Assembly (NCBI GenBank): GCA_045647745.1
Contig: JAZRMQ010000023.1
Location: forward strand, 1-36,385
DNA from: HGM04593 sp045647745
GTDB lineage: Bacteria; Bacteroidota; Bacteroidia; Bacteroidales; Bacteroidaceae
Length of the DNA: 36,385 bases
Reading direction: 5' to 3'
The translations under genes were made by a program, and so were the position numbers. The notes under the pieces were generated by a model, which did no database searches, had not been told where the DNA came from, and saw only the letters and a program-made list of their open reading frames with translations. Shown here in pieces: positions 1 through 8,016 of this stretch (position 1 is the stretch's first letter; the number at the start of each line of letters is the position of its first letter).

Positions 1-42
1 CATGCCAAAAAGGGCAATCAATATGGTTATAGCTATAGTCAT
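1..42 (-). CDS. N-terminal fragment of an unidentified protein, cut by window edge
   Basis: An ATG on the minus strand at 42-40 opens a frame of 14 codons that runs off the left edge, reading MTIAITILIALFGM. The hydrophobic stretch suggests a membrane anchor or signal sequence. Nothing more can be said about function, because the rest of the gene lies outside the window. A -7-like box (TAAATTTG) about 30 bp upstream supports transcription towards the left edge. The alternative is chance coding in AT-rich DNA. Confidence 0.4.
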   Translation of the reverse strand, partial: MTIAITILIALFGM

Positions 43-74
43 GTTCTTTGAGTTTACTTTCTTTATATATCATT

Positions 75-82
75 CAAATTTA
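75..82 (-). promoter_or_regulatory. Possible Bacteroidota -7 box for the left-edge gene
   Basis: On the minus strand this reads TAAATTTG, a full match to TAnnTTTG, 32 bp upstream of the ATG at 42. No clear TTTG is seen at the -33 spacing. In DNA this AT-rich a chance match is quite possible. Confidence 0.3.
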
Positions 83-530
83 TAAAATATTTTGTTACCC
101 ACCCTTTCAACCGATTTTATATTATATATATCCTTTTTAAAAATTTAAAAAGATTAAAAACAACAATAACTCCTGTTAATAGTGTAGAGAAAAAATGTCA
201 ATATAATTTGCTTTTTGAGTTATTAGTTAAAGATAAATAGATATTCACATTTTAAAAACAATATAAAATATTGATTAATAATATATTGTGTATAGTTATT
301 AACAATTTTGATATTGTCACTGCTATTGATAATTAAAGTTTGTTTTTATGTTGAAATGTGTTGATATTATGTTTGAAAAAAAGAATAAAAAAAGTGGTAA
401 AATAATTTGGTGTTTTAACAACAGTGTTAGCTTATTTATTTGTTTAGAAAAACAAAATTGAAATAATATTTTTTTTAATCAAATTATCAAATTGTTTTCA
501 ACAACATATCAACATATATTTGTTAATTAT
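83..530. other. AT-rich intergenic stretch without recognisable gene
   Basis: About 450 bp, visibly very rich in A and T, between the left-edge gene and the aspC terminator. I see no credible ORF, tRNA, repeat array or structured RNA on either strand. Its composition is far more AT-rich than the neighbouring coding DNA. Confidence 0.5.
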
Positions 531-562
531 AAAAAAAGGTGAGCTGTGTAAAGCCCACCTTT
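531..562 (-). terminator. Rho-independent terminator of the lptF-ribBA-aspC operon
   Basis: On the minus strand a 10-bp stem (AAAGGTGGGC with GCTCACCTTT, one G-U pair) with an 8-nt loop runs into a T tract. It lies 17 bp past the aspC stop codon. Confidence 0.8.
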
Positions 563-579
563 ATAGTATATGATGTAAA

Positions 580-1773
580 TTATGCGAGCTTTGCAAGAGC
601 CTCTTTTATGCGGCGTATAGCTTCAATAATATTCTCATCACTTGTTGCATAACTCATTCTAAAACATTCAGGAGCACCGAATGATGTTCCACCAACAGCT
701 GCAACGTGAGCCTCTGTTAACAGATACATTGTAAGGTCGTCGCTGTTGTTAATAATTGTTCCGTTATAACTTTTTCCATAGAATGAACTACATTTTGGGA
801 AGAGATAGAATGCACCCTCTGGGATATTAACCTCTAATCCCGGAATTTCTTTTGCAAGCTTAACAATGAGGTCGCGACGACGTTGGAAAGCTTTACGCAT
901 CTCCTCAACAGGCTCTTGTGAACCGGTATAAGCCTCAAGTGAAGCCATCTGTGAAACAGAGCAAGGACCACTGGTATATTGTCCCTGAAGTTTGTTACAA
1001 CCCTTTACAATCCACTCGGCTGCAGCAAGATAACCAATGCGCCATCCTGTCATTGCATATGCTTTTGAAACACCATTTATAATTATTACACGCTCTCTAA
1101 TCTCGGGGAACTGTGCAATACTTTCGTGTTTACCCACATAGCTAATATGTTCATAAATCTCATCAGCAACAATATACACCTCGGGATATTTAACAAGAAC
1201 ATCTGCCAGTTCTTTAAGCTCTTCCTTAGTATATACCGAACCTGTTGGGTTTGATGGTGAACAAAGAATAAGCATCTTTGTCTTTGGAGTTATTGCAGCC
1301 TCAAGCTGTGCACCGGTAATTTTAAAATTTTGCTCAATTCCTGCACTTACGATAACTGGTGTACCATCTGCAAGTTTCACCATATCGGGGTAGCTAACCC
1401 AGTATGGAGCTGGTACAATAACCTCGTCACCGGGGTTTACAAGTGCCATAATAGCATTACAAACAGCTTGCTTTGCTCCGTTTGAAACAGAAATTTGTGT
1501 CTCTTTAAACTCAAGACCATTCTCATTTTTCAGCTTTTCAACAATAGCTTTGCGCAGTGAGGGGTAGCCCGGAACAGGTGAATAACGCGACCAGTTATCA
1601 TCGATTGCTTGCTTTGCAGCAACTTTAATAGCATCGGGAGTGTTAAAATCGGGCTCACCAACACTCATATTTATAACATCTACGCCTTGTGCTTTTAACT
1701 CTTGGCTTTTTTGTGACATTGCCAATGTTGCCGATGGCGCTAATCGGTTTACGCGGTCAGATAATTTATTCAT
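580..1773 (-). CDS. aspC: Aspartate aminotransferase, class I PLP-dependent
   Basis: A 397-residue class I/II aminotransferase that exchanges the amino group between aspartate (or related amino acids) and 2-oxoglutarate in the cytoplasm, using pyridoxal phosphate. The cofactor lysine is K237 in GVSKAYAMTGWRIGY. SNPTG (N175), ADEIY (D204) and a C-terminal FRMSYA arginine complete the usual site. Length is normal for the aspC/aatA group. The frame stays open 35 codons further upstream, but that extension overlaps the end of ribBA. The start MNKLSDRV, 10 bp after the ribBA stop, fits family N-termini. It is the last gene of the lptF/G-ribBA-aspC operon and is followed by a clear terminator. The exact amino-acid preference cannot be read from sequence. 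Confidence 0.92.
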   Translation of the reverse strand: MNKLSDRVNRLAPSATLAMSQKSQELKAQGVDVINMSVGEPDFNTPDAIKVAAKQAIDDNWSRYSPVPGYPSLRKAIVEKLKNENGLEFKETQISVSNGAKQAVCNAIMALVNPGDEVIVPAPYWVSYPDMVKLADGTPVIVSAGIEQNFKITGAQLEAAITPKTKMLILCSPSNPTGSVYTKEELKELADVLVKYPEVYIVADEIYEHISYVGKHESIAQFPEIRERVIIINGVSKAYAMTGWRIGYLAAAEWIVKGCNKLQGQYTSGPCSVSQMASLEAYTGSQEPVEEMRKAFQRRRDLIVKLAKEIPGLEVNIPEGAFYLFPKCSSFYGKSYNGTIINNSDDLTMYLLTEAHVAAVGGTSFGAPECFRMSYATSDENIIEAIRRIKEALAKLA

Positions 1774-1783
1774 ATTGTTTAAA

Positions 1784-3007
1784 TTAGTTATTTTTTTTAC
1801 AAAAATGCAAAGTGTGGCCCATACGTTCAGCTTTAGTATGTAAATAACGCGAATTGTGATTATTTGGCTCAATTTCAATACCTACAATTTCTGTTATTTT
1901 AAGGCCGTAACTCTCTAATCCTATTCTCTTCACAGGATTATTTGTTATTAGGCGCATATTGCGTACACCAACCTTGCGAAGAATTTCGGCACCTACACCA
2001 TAATCTCTTTCATCGGCTTTAAATCCTAGGCACAAGTTTGCATCAACAGTGTCCATTCCCTCCTCTTGTAGTTTATAAGCGCGCATTTTATTCATAAGTC
2101 CAATGCCTCGTCCCTCTTGATTAAGATAGACAACAACACCTTTTCCTGTTTCGTTTATGAGTTTCATAGCCTCGTGTAGCTGTGAGCCGCAATCGCAACG
2201 CTGAGAACCAAAAATATCTCCTGTTATACACGACGAGTGAACTCGAACAAGTATAGGTTCATCATCTTCCCACTCGCCCTTTATAAGGGCTACGTGTTCA
2301 AGGCCATTCGATTTCTGACGGAACGGTATGAGGCGGAAATGTCCGAATTCTGTGGGCATATCAACCTCTTCACCCTGCTCAACAATAGACTCTTTTTTAA
2401 GTCTGAATTCTATAAGGTCTTTTATTGATATAATCTTTAGGTTGTGTTCTTTAGCAATTTCAATCAACTGTGGCAAGCGTGCCATTGTTCCATCCTCATT
2501 CATAATTTCAATGAGAGCAGCAGCAGGGTATAATCCAGCTAAGCGTGCAAGGTCAATACTTGCCTCGGTGTGTCCGGCACGGCGCAAAACTCCATTATCT
2601 TGGGCATATAAAGGATTTATGTGTCCGGGGCGAGCAAAAGTCTCGGGTTTGCTATCGGGTGATGCTAATGCCTTTATGGTTGCAGCACGGTCTGTTGCAG
2701 AAACACCTGTTGAACAACCCTCAACCTTATCAATAGTGACAGTGAATGGTGTTCCCAGTAGGCTGGTGTTTGAGCTTACCTGTGGAGCTAAATCAAGTTC
2801 TTTACAACGTGACAATGTTATTGGGGCACATAGCACACCACGGCCGTTCTTTAGCATAAAGTTTACAGCCTCGGGTGTTATTTTTTCGGCAGCTATAATA
2901 AAGTCACCTTCATTCTCTCTATCCTCATCATCGACAACAATAAGGAATTTTCCCTCTCTAAAATCCTCAAGAGCTTCCTCTATCGTGTTTAATTTAAAGT
3001 TGTTCAT
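1784..3007 (-). CDS. ribBA: Bifunctional RibBA: DHBP synthase / GTP cyclohydrolase II
   Basis: A 407-residue fusion catalysing both entry reactions of riboflavin synthesis. The N-terminal RibB half (about residues 1-205) converts ribulose 5-phosphate to 3,4-dihydroxy-2-butanone 4-phosphate and carries DDEDRENEGDF and RAGHTEASIDLA. The C-terminal RibA half (about 206-407) opens GTP and shows the zinc-cysteine cluster in GDIFGSQRCDCGSQ and the loop NQEGRGIGL. Both halves look complete. The gene sits 10 bp after the permease and 10 bp before aspC, so it is translated from the middle of an operon. I see no FMN riboswitch near it. Confidence 0.96.
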   Translation of the reverse strand: MNNFKLNTIEEALEDFREGKFLIVVDDEDRENEGDFIIAAEKITPEAVNFMLKNGRGVLCAPITLSRCKELDLAPQVSSNTSLLGTPFTVTIDKVEGCSTGVSATDRAATIKALASPDSKPETFARPGHINPLYAQDNGVLRRAGHTEASIDLARLAGLYPAAALIEIMNEDGTMARLPQLIEIAKEHNLKIISIKDLIEFRLKKESIVEQGEEVDMPTEFGHFRLIPFRQKSNGLEHVALIKGEWEDDEPILVRVHSSCITGDIFGSQRCDCGSQLHEAMKLINETGKGVVVYLNQEGRGIGLMNKMRAYKLQEEGMDTVDANLCLGFKADERDYGVGAEILRKVGVRNMRLITNNPVKRIGLESYGLKITEIVGIEIEPNNHNSRYLHTKAERMGHTLHFCKKNN

Positions 3008-3017
3008 TTATTTATAT

Positions 3018-4925
3018 TTACAAGTTTTCTTTTTTAATAATTTTCATAATCTCTCTTACTCTTGTTTCTACCTTTGTAAGGTCTATTAATAGTTTAATTC
3101 TAAATCTTATAGACCTTGCGTATACAAAGATATTTATTGGCAGTAAAAAAAGCAATAAAATATTAAGCCATCTCTTTTTAAAAGGAGATAAAATAGGCCT
3201 AACGGCTAATATTGGTATGTCATTCAATCGAGCTATAATTCTACTATTCCTGCTATTGCTAAGCTCTTCAATACTTTTTTCAAGTTTTTCATTTAACGTA
3301 TACAGCATTTCATCTTTTCTGTTAAAGAAAACTTTTTTTATAGATGGTAGTCGTTTTAGTTTATTCTTTATCTTGTAGAGTCGTGCAATACAGTATATAT
3401 CTTTTAAATCAGTGTAACACTTTTCATAATCGGGGTTATCGATTATCACCTCTTTAACGGTAATATGTCTCTTTTCTGATATTGCAAATAGCTTCAGAAA
3501 AAAGTTTTTTATAGAATCGTTTTTTAGAATTCCTGAATCTTTGTTTGCCTGATATGTAAAGAAAAATCCCAGTGGTGCAAGAATTATTGTGCTGAGCCAA
3601 GCGCCGAACCATATTTTCCAAACACCCTCACTAGCCATCTTTGACCCCGATGTTTCAAAAATGTAGTATAATATAAATGTTGCCACAGAAATAATTATAG
3701 GGTATCCCAATCCACCTTTTCTAACGATAGAGCCAAGCGGAGCACCTATAAGCAAGAATATTACACAAGCCAGCGAAAGAGTAATCTTCTCCCACCAGAA
3801 TATTTTATGCTTGTTAAGGTCTTTATCCAGTTGATGTAGTATCTTATGATTTATATCGTGTGTGTTTTTGAGGCTTGTAACTGTTCTTAAAGCATCTCTT
3901 TTCCACATTAGTTTAGATTTTTTTGTAGCCGAATTATATATGCTATCAAAATCTATGTAGTATATATTATCCTTTGTCATTGAGATAGAATCATTTTTAC
4001 TCAAAATAATATTATCTCTATAATTGCTTCGTCTGAGGTGTCTTAAATTTTCTTCTCCTATACTATCGTTGGAAATTGTAAGAGAGTCAATATCTGTCTC
4101 CAACTTCTTCATATTTTTTCCATCGGCTCTTGTTTTGAGAAAATCGGCATCTTTTATCTCAAAGCCACCATCTGTTTCAATTATAACATCCTTTCTTGTA
4201 AAACTTTCACGGCGGTAAGGAGTGTTCTTTTTGTCAAAATTCTCTTCATCAAGGTTTGAAAATTGTTCTCCCGAGAACATTGACAATATCATATGTTTTT
4301 CGTCGATAGTATTCTTTATTATAGCCGAGTCAGAGACAAGAATATTAGTCTTTTCAAAACCGGACGACATATCATAGATTGTAACGTTATACAACATTCC
4401 GGTTTCGTTATTCTTGTGGTTTACATAAATGCTGTAACCATCGATTTTATTATAGAAAATCTTTTCTACAATATCACTTTCGGGTGATGTCTGCTTGATA
4501 GAATACATCATCCTCAGAAGATTTGTCTGTGCTTTTGGTGCTACAAAATTTTGAAAGTAGAACGATACACCTCCAAAGAATATACAACAAATAACTAATG
4601 GGATAATAGTCCTTATCAAGGGAATACCCGCAGCTTTCATAGCAAGTAGCTCAAATTTCTCGCCAAAATTGCCAAAAGTCATTAGTGCTGCAAGCAGAAT
4701 AGCCAACGGAAGAGCTTTTGATATAAGTGATACCGACCCATACATAAAGAACTTGGCTATTATAGACATATCAAGTCCCTTGCCAATAAAATCGTCAATC
4801 CATTGCCACAGCAATTGAATAATGAATATAAAAAGGCAAATAAAGAAGGTAGCCATCAAATTTTTTAAAAAGGCTTTTATAATGAAAATATCCAACTTCT
4901 TTATGTGAAAACCGGGAAATTTCAT
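3018..4925 (-). CDS. LptF/LptG (YjgP/YjgQ) family permease with long C-terminal extension
   Basis: A 635-residue inner-membrane protein of the YjgP/YjgQ family, whose members form the transmembrane part of the LptB2FG exporter that moves lipopolysaccharide to the outer membrane. Three N-terminal helices (about 22-42, 63-85, 104-126) carry the GEKFELLAMKAAGIPL coupling region. A long hydrophilic periplasmic section (about 130-375) and three more helices (about 380-399, 408-425, 436-456) follow. An extra ~175-residue tail with a hydrophobic segment near 586-603 comes last. The classical proteins are about 360 residues, so this form is clearly enlarged. It is the first gene of the operon with ribBA and aspC. 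Whether it plays the F or the G role cannot be decided. Confidence 0.88.
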   Translation of the reverse strand: MKFPGFHIKKLDIFIIKAFLKNLMATFFICLFIFIIQLLWQWIDDFIGKGLDMSIIAKFFMYGSVSLISKALPLAILLAALMTFGNFGEKFELLAMKAAGIPLIRTIIPLVICCIFFGGVSFYFQNFVAPKAQTNLLRMMYSIKQTSPESDIVEKIFYNKIDGYSIYVNHKNNETGMLYNVTIYDMSSGFEKTNILVSDSAIIKNTIDEKHMILSMFSGEQFSNLDEENFDKKNTPYRRESFTRKDVIIETDGGFEIKDADFLKTRADGKNMKKLETDIDSLTISNDSIGEENLRHLRRSNYRDNIILSKNDSISMTKDNIYYIDFDSIYNSATKKSKLMWKRDALRTVTSLKNTHDINHKILHQLDKDLNKHKIFWWEKITLSLACVIFLLIGAPLGSIVRKGGLGYPIIISVATFILYYIFETSGSKMASEGVWKIWFGAWLSTIILAPLGFFFTYQANKDSGILKNDSIKNFFLKLFAISEKRHITVKEVIIDNPDYEKCYTDLKDIYCIARLYKIKNKLKRLPSIKKVFFNRKDEMLYTLNEKLEKSIEELSNSRNSRIIARLNDIPILAVRPILSPFKKRWLNILLLFLLPINIFVYARSIRFRIKLLIDLTKVETRVREIMKIIKKENL

Positions 4926-4969
4926 ATTCTTTTTGATGTGATACCTTGCTGTTTAAATGGGTTATTTAT

Positions 4970-5023
4970 ATACAAAAGCACAGAAAAACTGTAGTTTAAA
5001 AATGTTGTTACAGTTTTCTGTGC
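4970..5023 (-). terminator. Long hairpin, probable terminator after the START-like gene
   Basis: Arms 4978-4993 and 5009-5023 (GCACAGAAAAACTGTA against TACAGTTTTCTGTGC) pair with a single one-base bulge. On the minus strand the hairpin is followed by a short TTTT. It lies between the START-like gene and the permease and would end the upstream transcript. Confidence 0.6.
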
Positions 5024-5067
5024 AAATTTAGCATAATTTTTGGTTTATATGGCAAAAAAACTCACCA

Positions 5068-5448
5068 TTACATACCCGATTGTCTTCTTAAATTTTCAAT
5101 TTGTGAATTCCACAACTCTTTTTGGTCCTCAATTTCATCTTTGTCGGCAAAATCAATAATCTCGAGAGTGTTTTCACGTGTAAGTTCATTATATGAAATT
5201 CGCATTTCAAAAAAGGTGTTTGGAGATTCATCTTCCCATCTGAATTTCACATACACACCATTCCTTTGTGCCACAAGATGAGCCACTTTTTTCTCTGTTT
5301 TACCCCAATAGAAATTGTATGTACGGTCAAAATTCTCAACCCTGTCGGCAAACCAAGGAGATAATCCGGCTGTCGTTCCAATATATTTCCAAATCATTAC
5401 AGCGCTGCCTTTAAGTGGGTATTCAAGAAAAATCTTCTCTTTACTCAT
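5068..5448 (-). CDS. START-like domain protein of the Bacteroidota type
   Basis: A 126-residue soluble protein that I recognise as the small START/AHSA1-like family common in Bacteroidota. Such helix-grip folds usually form a hydrophobic pocket for a small ligand, but the ligand of this group is unknown to me. Visible signs are the opening KIFLEYPLKGSAVMIWKYI, the pattern GLSPWFADRV and FRWEDESPNTFFEMRI, and a final long helix (about residues 105-124). There is no signal peptide or membrane segment. The gene is monocistronic between its own -7-like box and a hairpin terminator. Role in the cell: unknown. Confidence 0.8.
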   Translation of the reverse strand: MSKEKIFLEYPLKGSAVMIWKYIGTTAGLSPWFADRVENFDRTYNFYWGKTEKKVAHLVAQRNGVYVKFRWEDESPNTFFEMRISYNELTRENTLEIIDFADKDEIEDQKELWNSQIENLRRQSGM

Positions 5449-5455
5449 TGTAACT

Positions 5456-5463
5456 CAAAGTTA
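5456..5463 (-). promoter_or_regulatory. -7 box very close to the START-like gene start
   Basis: The minus strand reads TAACTTTG, a full TAnnTTTG match, ending only 7 bp before the ATG. Transcription from it would begin almost at the start codon. No good -33 TTTG is present, so this may be a chance match. Confidence 0.35.
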
Positions 5464-5609
5464 TATGTTTAAACAAGTTATATATCTGTCGCAAGTTAGT
5501 AAATATAAACTATAAAACAAATTTTTGCCCGTTATTTTAAAGTTTGTTATCTATCAAATTACATTTTTTTGTTGTTATAGAATTTTTTTTGACGAAAAAC
5601 AATAAAAAA

Positions 5610-5641
5610 TTTGCCAAATCAAAATTATAGATATATCTTTG
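5610..5641 (+). promoter_or_regulatory. Bacteroidota promoter of the tRNA gene
   Basis: TTTG at 5610-5613 and TATCTTTG at 5634-5641 are separated by 20 bp, an exact fit to the Bacteroidota consensus. The tRNA begins 17 bp further on. Confidence 0.85.
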
Positions 5642-5658
5642 CACCGCAAAAATGCAAT

Positions 5659-5732
5659 GGCGAGATAGCTCAGCTGGTTAGAGCGCATGATTCATAATCA
5701 TGAGGTCCCCGGTTCAATCCCGGGTCTCGCTA
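5659..5732 (+). tRNA. tRNA-Met, elongator type (anticodon CAU)
   Basis: A 74-nt cloverleaf. The acceptor stem pairs GGCGAGA with TCTCGCT, its first pair being G-U. The anticodon stem CATGA/TCATG holds loop TTCATAA with anticodon CAT. The T arm CCCGG/CCGGG has loop TTCAATC and the discriminator is A. CCA is not encoded. An initiator is unlikely because the anticodon stem lacks the three G-C pairs typical of initiators. An isoleucine tRNA with lysidine-modified CAU cannot be fully excluded from sequence. Its own promoter and terminator flank it, and accessory DNA begins just downstream. Confidence 0.93.
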
Positions 5733-5735
5733 CTG

Positions 5736-5772
5736 AAACGGAGAAAGTCTAAAAAACTCTCTCCGTTTTTTG
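5736..5772 (+). terminator. Rho-independent terminator of the tRNA gene
   Basis: AAACGGAGA (5736-5744) pairs with TCTCCGTTT (5760-5768) across a 15-nt loop and is followed by a run of T. It starts 3 bp after the tRNA. Confidence 0.8.
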
Positions 5773-5785
5773 TTTCAAAATTTTG

Positions 5786-5794
5786 TAACTCATT
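5786..5794 (+). repeat. Left copy of a 9-bp direct repeat bracketing the accessory patch
   Basis: TAACTCATT here recurs exactly at 8692-8700. The two copies enclose the recombinase remnant and the regulator-protease-HEPN cassette. At only 9 bp in AT-rich DNA, a chance match remains possible. Confidence 0.25.
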
Positions 5795-5851
5795 GGTTTG
5801 CTGATATATAAAATCAAGCACCTTGTTGTAGTTTTTGGTTCGATATTTTTT

Positions 5852-6343
5852 TTAATCAAATTCTATTTTTTCGGGAAACATTGAACCAAGCAACTTTATT
5901 TTAAGAGCAACGGGAGCATCTAAAATAAATCTATCTATATTATTTATCAAAGAGATACCATACCCCATCTTTGGTTCAATTTTGGCATTGTTCTGGGTTT
6001 CCAATAAAGTGATGCGCTCTTTTACACTATCTACCTCTCTTGAATATCGCTCCATCATACCGTTATATGTTTCTTTGTCAATATCTCCATCAATATATTT
6101 GTCTTGTACGCTATCCATTCGCTTGATAACAGCGTTCAGTTCCTCTTTAAGCAACTCTGTACGCCCTGCGTTTGCCTTTGCACCCGAAATTTTCTCTGCA
6201 AACACAGCCTCTACGCTCCAACCCTTGCTCTTGGCAAGTGCTGTCAGTTCGTTTACTTGTCTGTCGTACTCTTGTATGTTTGTTGAAACCCTTGCAAAAT
6301 TATAGTTTTCATATTTTTCTACTCTATTTGTTTTATAAATCAA
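5852..6343 (-). pseudogene. Serine recombinase remnant with in-frame internal deletion
   Basis: An open frame of 163 codons that joins two ends of a large serine recombinase. Residues 15-66 match the resolvase N-terminus (FARVSTNIQEYDRQ, with the nucleophilic serine in the ARVS motif, then EKISGAKANAGRTEL). Residues 66-118 form the lysine/glutamate-rich coiled coil typical of the far C-terminus (DGDIDKETYNGMMERY). The rest of the catalytic fold, the recombinase domain and the zinc ribbon are absent, so it cannot recombine DNA. The frame begins with TTG and has no ATG before residue 76, so the original start is also lost. It lies about 120 bp from the tRNA, a common integration point, and marks a former mobile element. 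Confidence 0.75.
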
Positions 6344-6423
6344 TTATTACAACGCAAATACACATATAATAAAATTAAGAAATAAATTAAAATTAGCATA
6401 AACATACAAATATTTGAATAAAT

Positions 6424-6454
6424 CTTGTTTTTTATGATAATTTCTATATCTTCG
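6424..6454 (+). promoter_or_regulatory. Promoter of the regulator-protease-HEPN cassette
   Basis: CTTG (6424-6427), a 19-bp spacer and TATCTTCG (6447-6454) give one mismatch in each box relative to TTTG/TAnnTTTG. The XRE gene starts 18 bp further on. Confidence 0.55.
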
Positions 6455-6472
6455 CAGAAAATTACATAAAAT

Positions 6473-6766
6473 ATGGAAAAGATTTTAGCAGAGAATGTGA
6501 AGCGCATTTGCAAGCAACAGCGCAAGCAGTTGAAAGATTTAGCGCAAGATATGGATATAGATGCTTCAAGTCTAACACGAGCGATGTATGGCAACGCTCG
6601 ACTTGATACCATAGAAAAGATGGCAGTTGCTTTGGGTGTTAGCGTAAAATCACTGTTTGAACCAATGGGCGATGAGGCTGTAGAGAGGTTTATTAAGATA
6701 AGAGGAAAGATATATCAATTCAATAGTAGGGTTGAATTGGAAAATTTGCTGAAACACCAGTTTTAA
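6473..6766 (+). CDS. Small XRE-family helix-turn-helix regulator
   Basis: A 97-residue DNA-binding protein. Residues 5-62 form a Cro/C1-type fold: ICKQQRKQLKDLAQDMDID as helices 1-2, ASSLTRAMYGNA as the recognition helix, and RLDTIEKMAVALGVS as the closing helices. The tail (about 70-97, ERFIKIRGKIYQFNS...) resembles the short C-terminal strand-helix seen in many Bacteroidota regulators of this size. It has no signal peptide. It lies 70 bp upstream of the protease gene on the same strand, with no promoter or terminator that I can see in between. It may therefore control the cassette, although it could also be an independent regulator. Its target site is unknown. Confidence 0.85.
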   Translation: MEKILAENVKRICKQQRKQLKDLAQDMDIDASSLTRAMYGNARLDTIEKMAVALGVSVKSLFEPMGDEAVERFIKIRGKIYQFNSRVELENLLKHQF

Positions 6767-6836
6767 ATTATTTGATGAAATTGATATTATTACATAAAAA
6801 AGTAGTTCTACATAATTATATTATAATTTATTCAAT

Positions 6837-8015
6837 ATGAGAAAAATAATCTTTTTGCTTTTCTTGTCTATTAGCAATATAGTTTATAGTCAAGAGTATC
6901 TCAATTTTAAAGATTGCAAGACCGAGAATGATTTTAACAATTATTTTCAAAAGAATATTCTTTCATTAGACCCATTGGAAGGTATTTATATCATTAATAG
7001 TGGATATATACAATCAGCACAAGGATATGGAGAAAACCGAATACTTGAAGAATGTAATATTGCCATTGTTAAAGATAATGATGGAAATTTTTACAAATAT
7101 CAATTAGATGATGAAGAATGGTGTGGAAGAGATATGTTTTTTAAGAATTCAGGCGGAGATAGTTATTATTTTATTGATAAGAAACTAGATGTAAAACAAA
7201 AATTCTTATTTAATGGCTTCAAATTTAACTGTAGTTATGAAATGAACCTATCTCAAAAAAAGCGAATATTTACGGGAATAAGTAACTTTGTAAAAGTTAT
7301 ATGTGTACACGAAGCTATAAAAACCTTTCCTTCTGTAGAGATGTACAATCAAGCATTAGCCATGCAAAAACAACGAAAGAATGCTTCTTCTGGTACGGGG
7401 TTCTTTTTGTCGAATAATGGATATATAATAACGAACTATCACGTCATAGAAGATGCAGAGAATAACAACATAAAAGTAACAGGTATTAGTGGGGATTATA
7501 ATAATTCATATACAGTTAAAGTAGCTGTTAGTGATAAACAAAATGACATTACAATATTAAAAATTGAAGATAATTCATTCATTCCTATTAAAAGTATTCC
7601 TTACACATTTAAATTTGATACTTCAAGCATTGGAGAGGATTGTTTTGTTTTGGGCTATCCACTTATATCTTCTATGGGAAAGGATATAAAACTTACAAGT
7701 GGTATTATAAGTTCAAAAACTGGTTATGATGGGAATGTGTCTCAATATCAAATTTCAGCACCAATTCAACCAGGGAATAGTGGTGGCCCATTATTTGATA
7801 AAAATGGTAATATTATAGGAATAATACAAGCTAAACATTCTTTTGCTGAAAATGCAGGATACGCCATTAAAGCTAGCTATATAAGAAATTTAATTGATTT
7901 ACTACCAACATCTATAACTTTGCCACAATACAATTTATTAAAAGGGAAAACACTGCCACAACAAGTTGAACTAGCAAGTAAAGCTGTTTGTATTATAATT
8001 GTAAACGGAGATTAA
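6837..8015 (+). CDS. Exported trypsin-like serine protease with unknown N-terminal domain
   Basis: A 392-residue protein. Residues 1-18 look like a signal peptide (MRKIIFLLFLSISNIVYS). Residues 20-180 are a domain I do not recognise, containing cysteines at 27, 73, 96, 132 and 156. Residues 185-355 are a trypsin/HtrA-type peptidase. The triad is visible: H202 in ITNYHVIED, D237 in QNDITIL, and S315 in QPGNSGGPLF. No PDZ domain follows; the chain ends with a short helical tail. It should cleave peptide bonds in the periplasm or outside the cell. The stop is 1 bp from the next ATG, so the HEPN gene is probably translationally coupled. Codon choice is much more AT-rich than in the core genes around it, which suggests transfer. 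Substrate unknown. Confidence 0.88.
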   Translation: MRKIIFLLFLSISNIVYSQEYLNFKDCKTENDFNNYFQKNILSLDPLEGIYIINSGYIQSAQGYGENRILEECNIAIVKDNDGNFYKYQLDDEEWCGRDMFFKNSGGDSYYFIDKKLDVKQKFLFNGFKFNCSYEMNLSQKKRIFTGISNFVKVICVHEAIKTFPSVEMYNQALAMQKQRKNASSGTGFFLSNNGYIITNYHVIEDAENNNIKVTGISGDYNNSYTVKVAVSDKQNDITILKIEDNSFIPIKSIPYTFKFDTSSIGEDCFVLGYPLISSMGKDIKLTSGIISSKTGYDGNVSQYQISAPIQPGNSGGPLFDKNGNIIGIIQAKHSFAENAGYAIKASYIRNLIDLLPTSITLPQYNLLKGKTLPQQVELASKAVCIIIVNGD

Positions 8016-8016
8016 A

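Noticed and set aside
43..530. Search of the AT-rich left gap for an origin, CRISPR array or small RNA
   Set aside because: No iterated boxes, no regularly spaced repeats and no strong hairpin other than the aspC terminator. AT-richness alone does not support a feature call.
2328..3089. 253-codon frame antisense to ribBA
   Set aside because: Overlaps the RibB half throughout and has a serine-rich, non-protein-like composition. Shadow frame.
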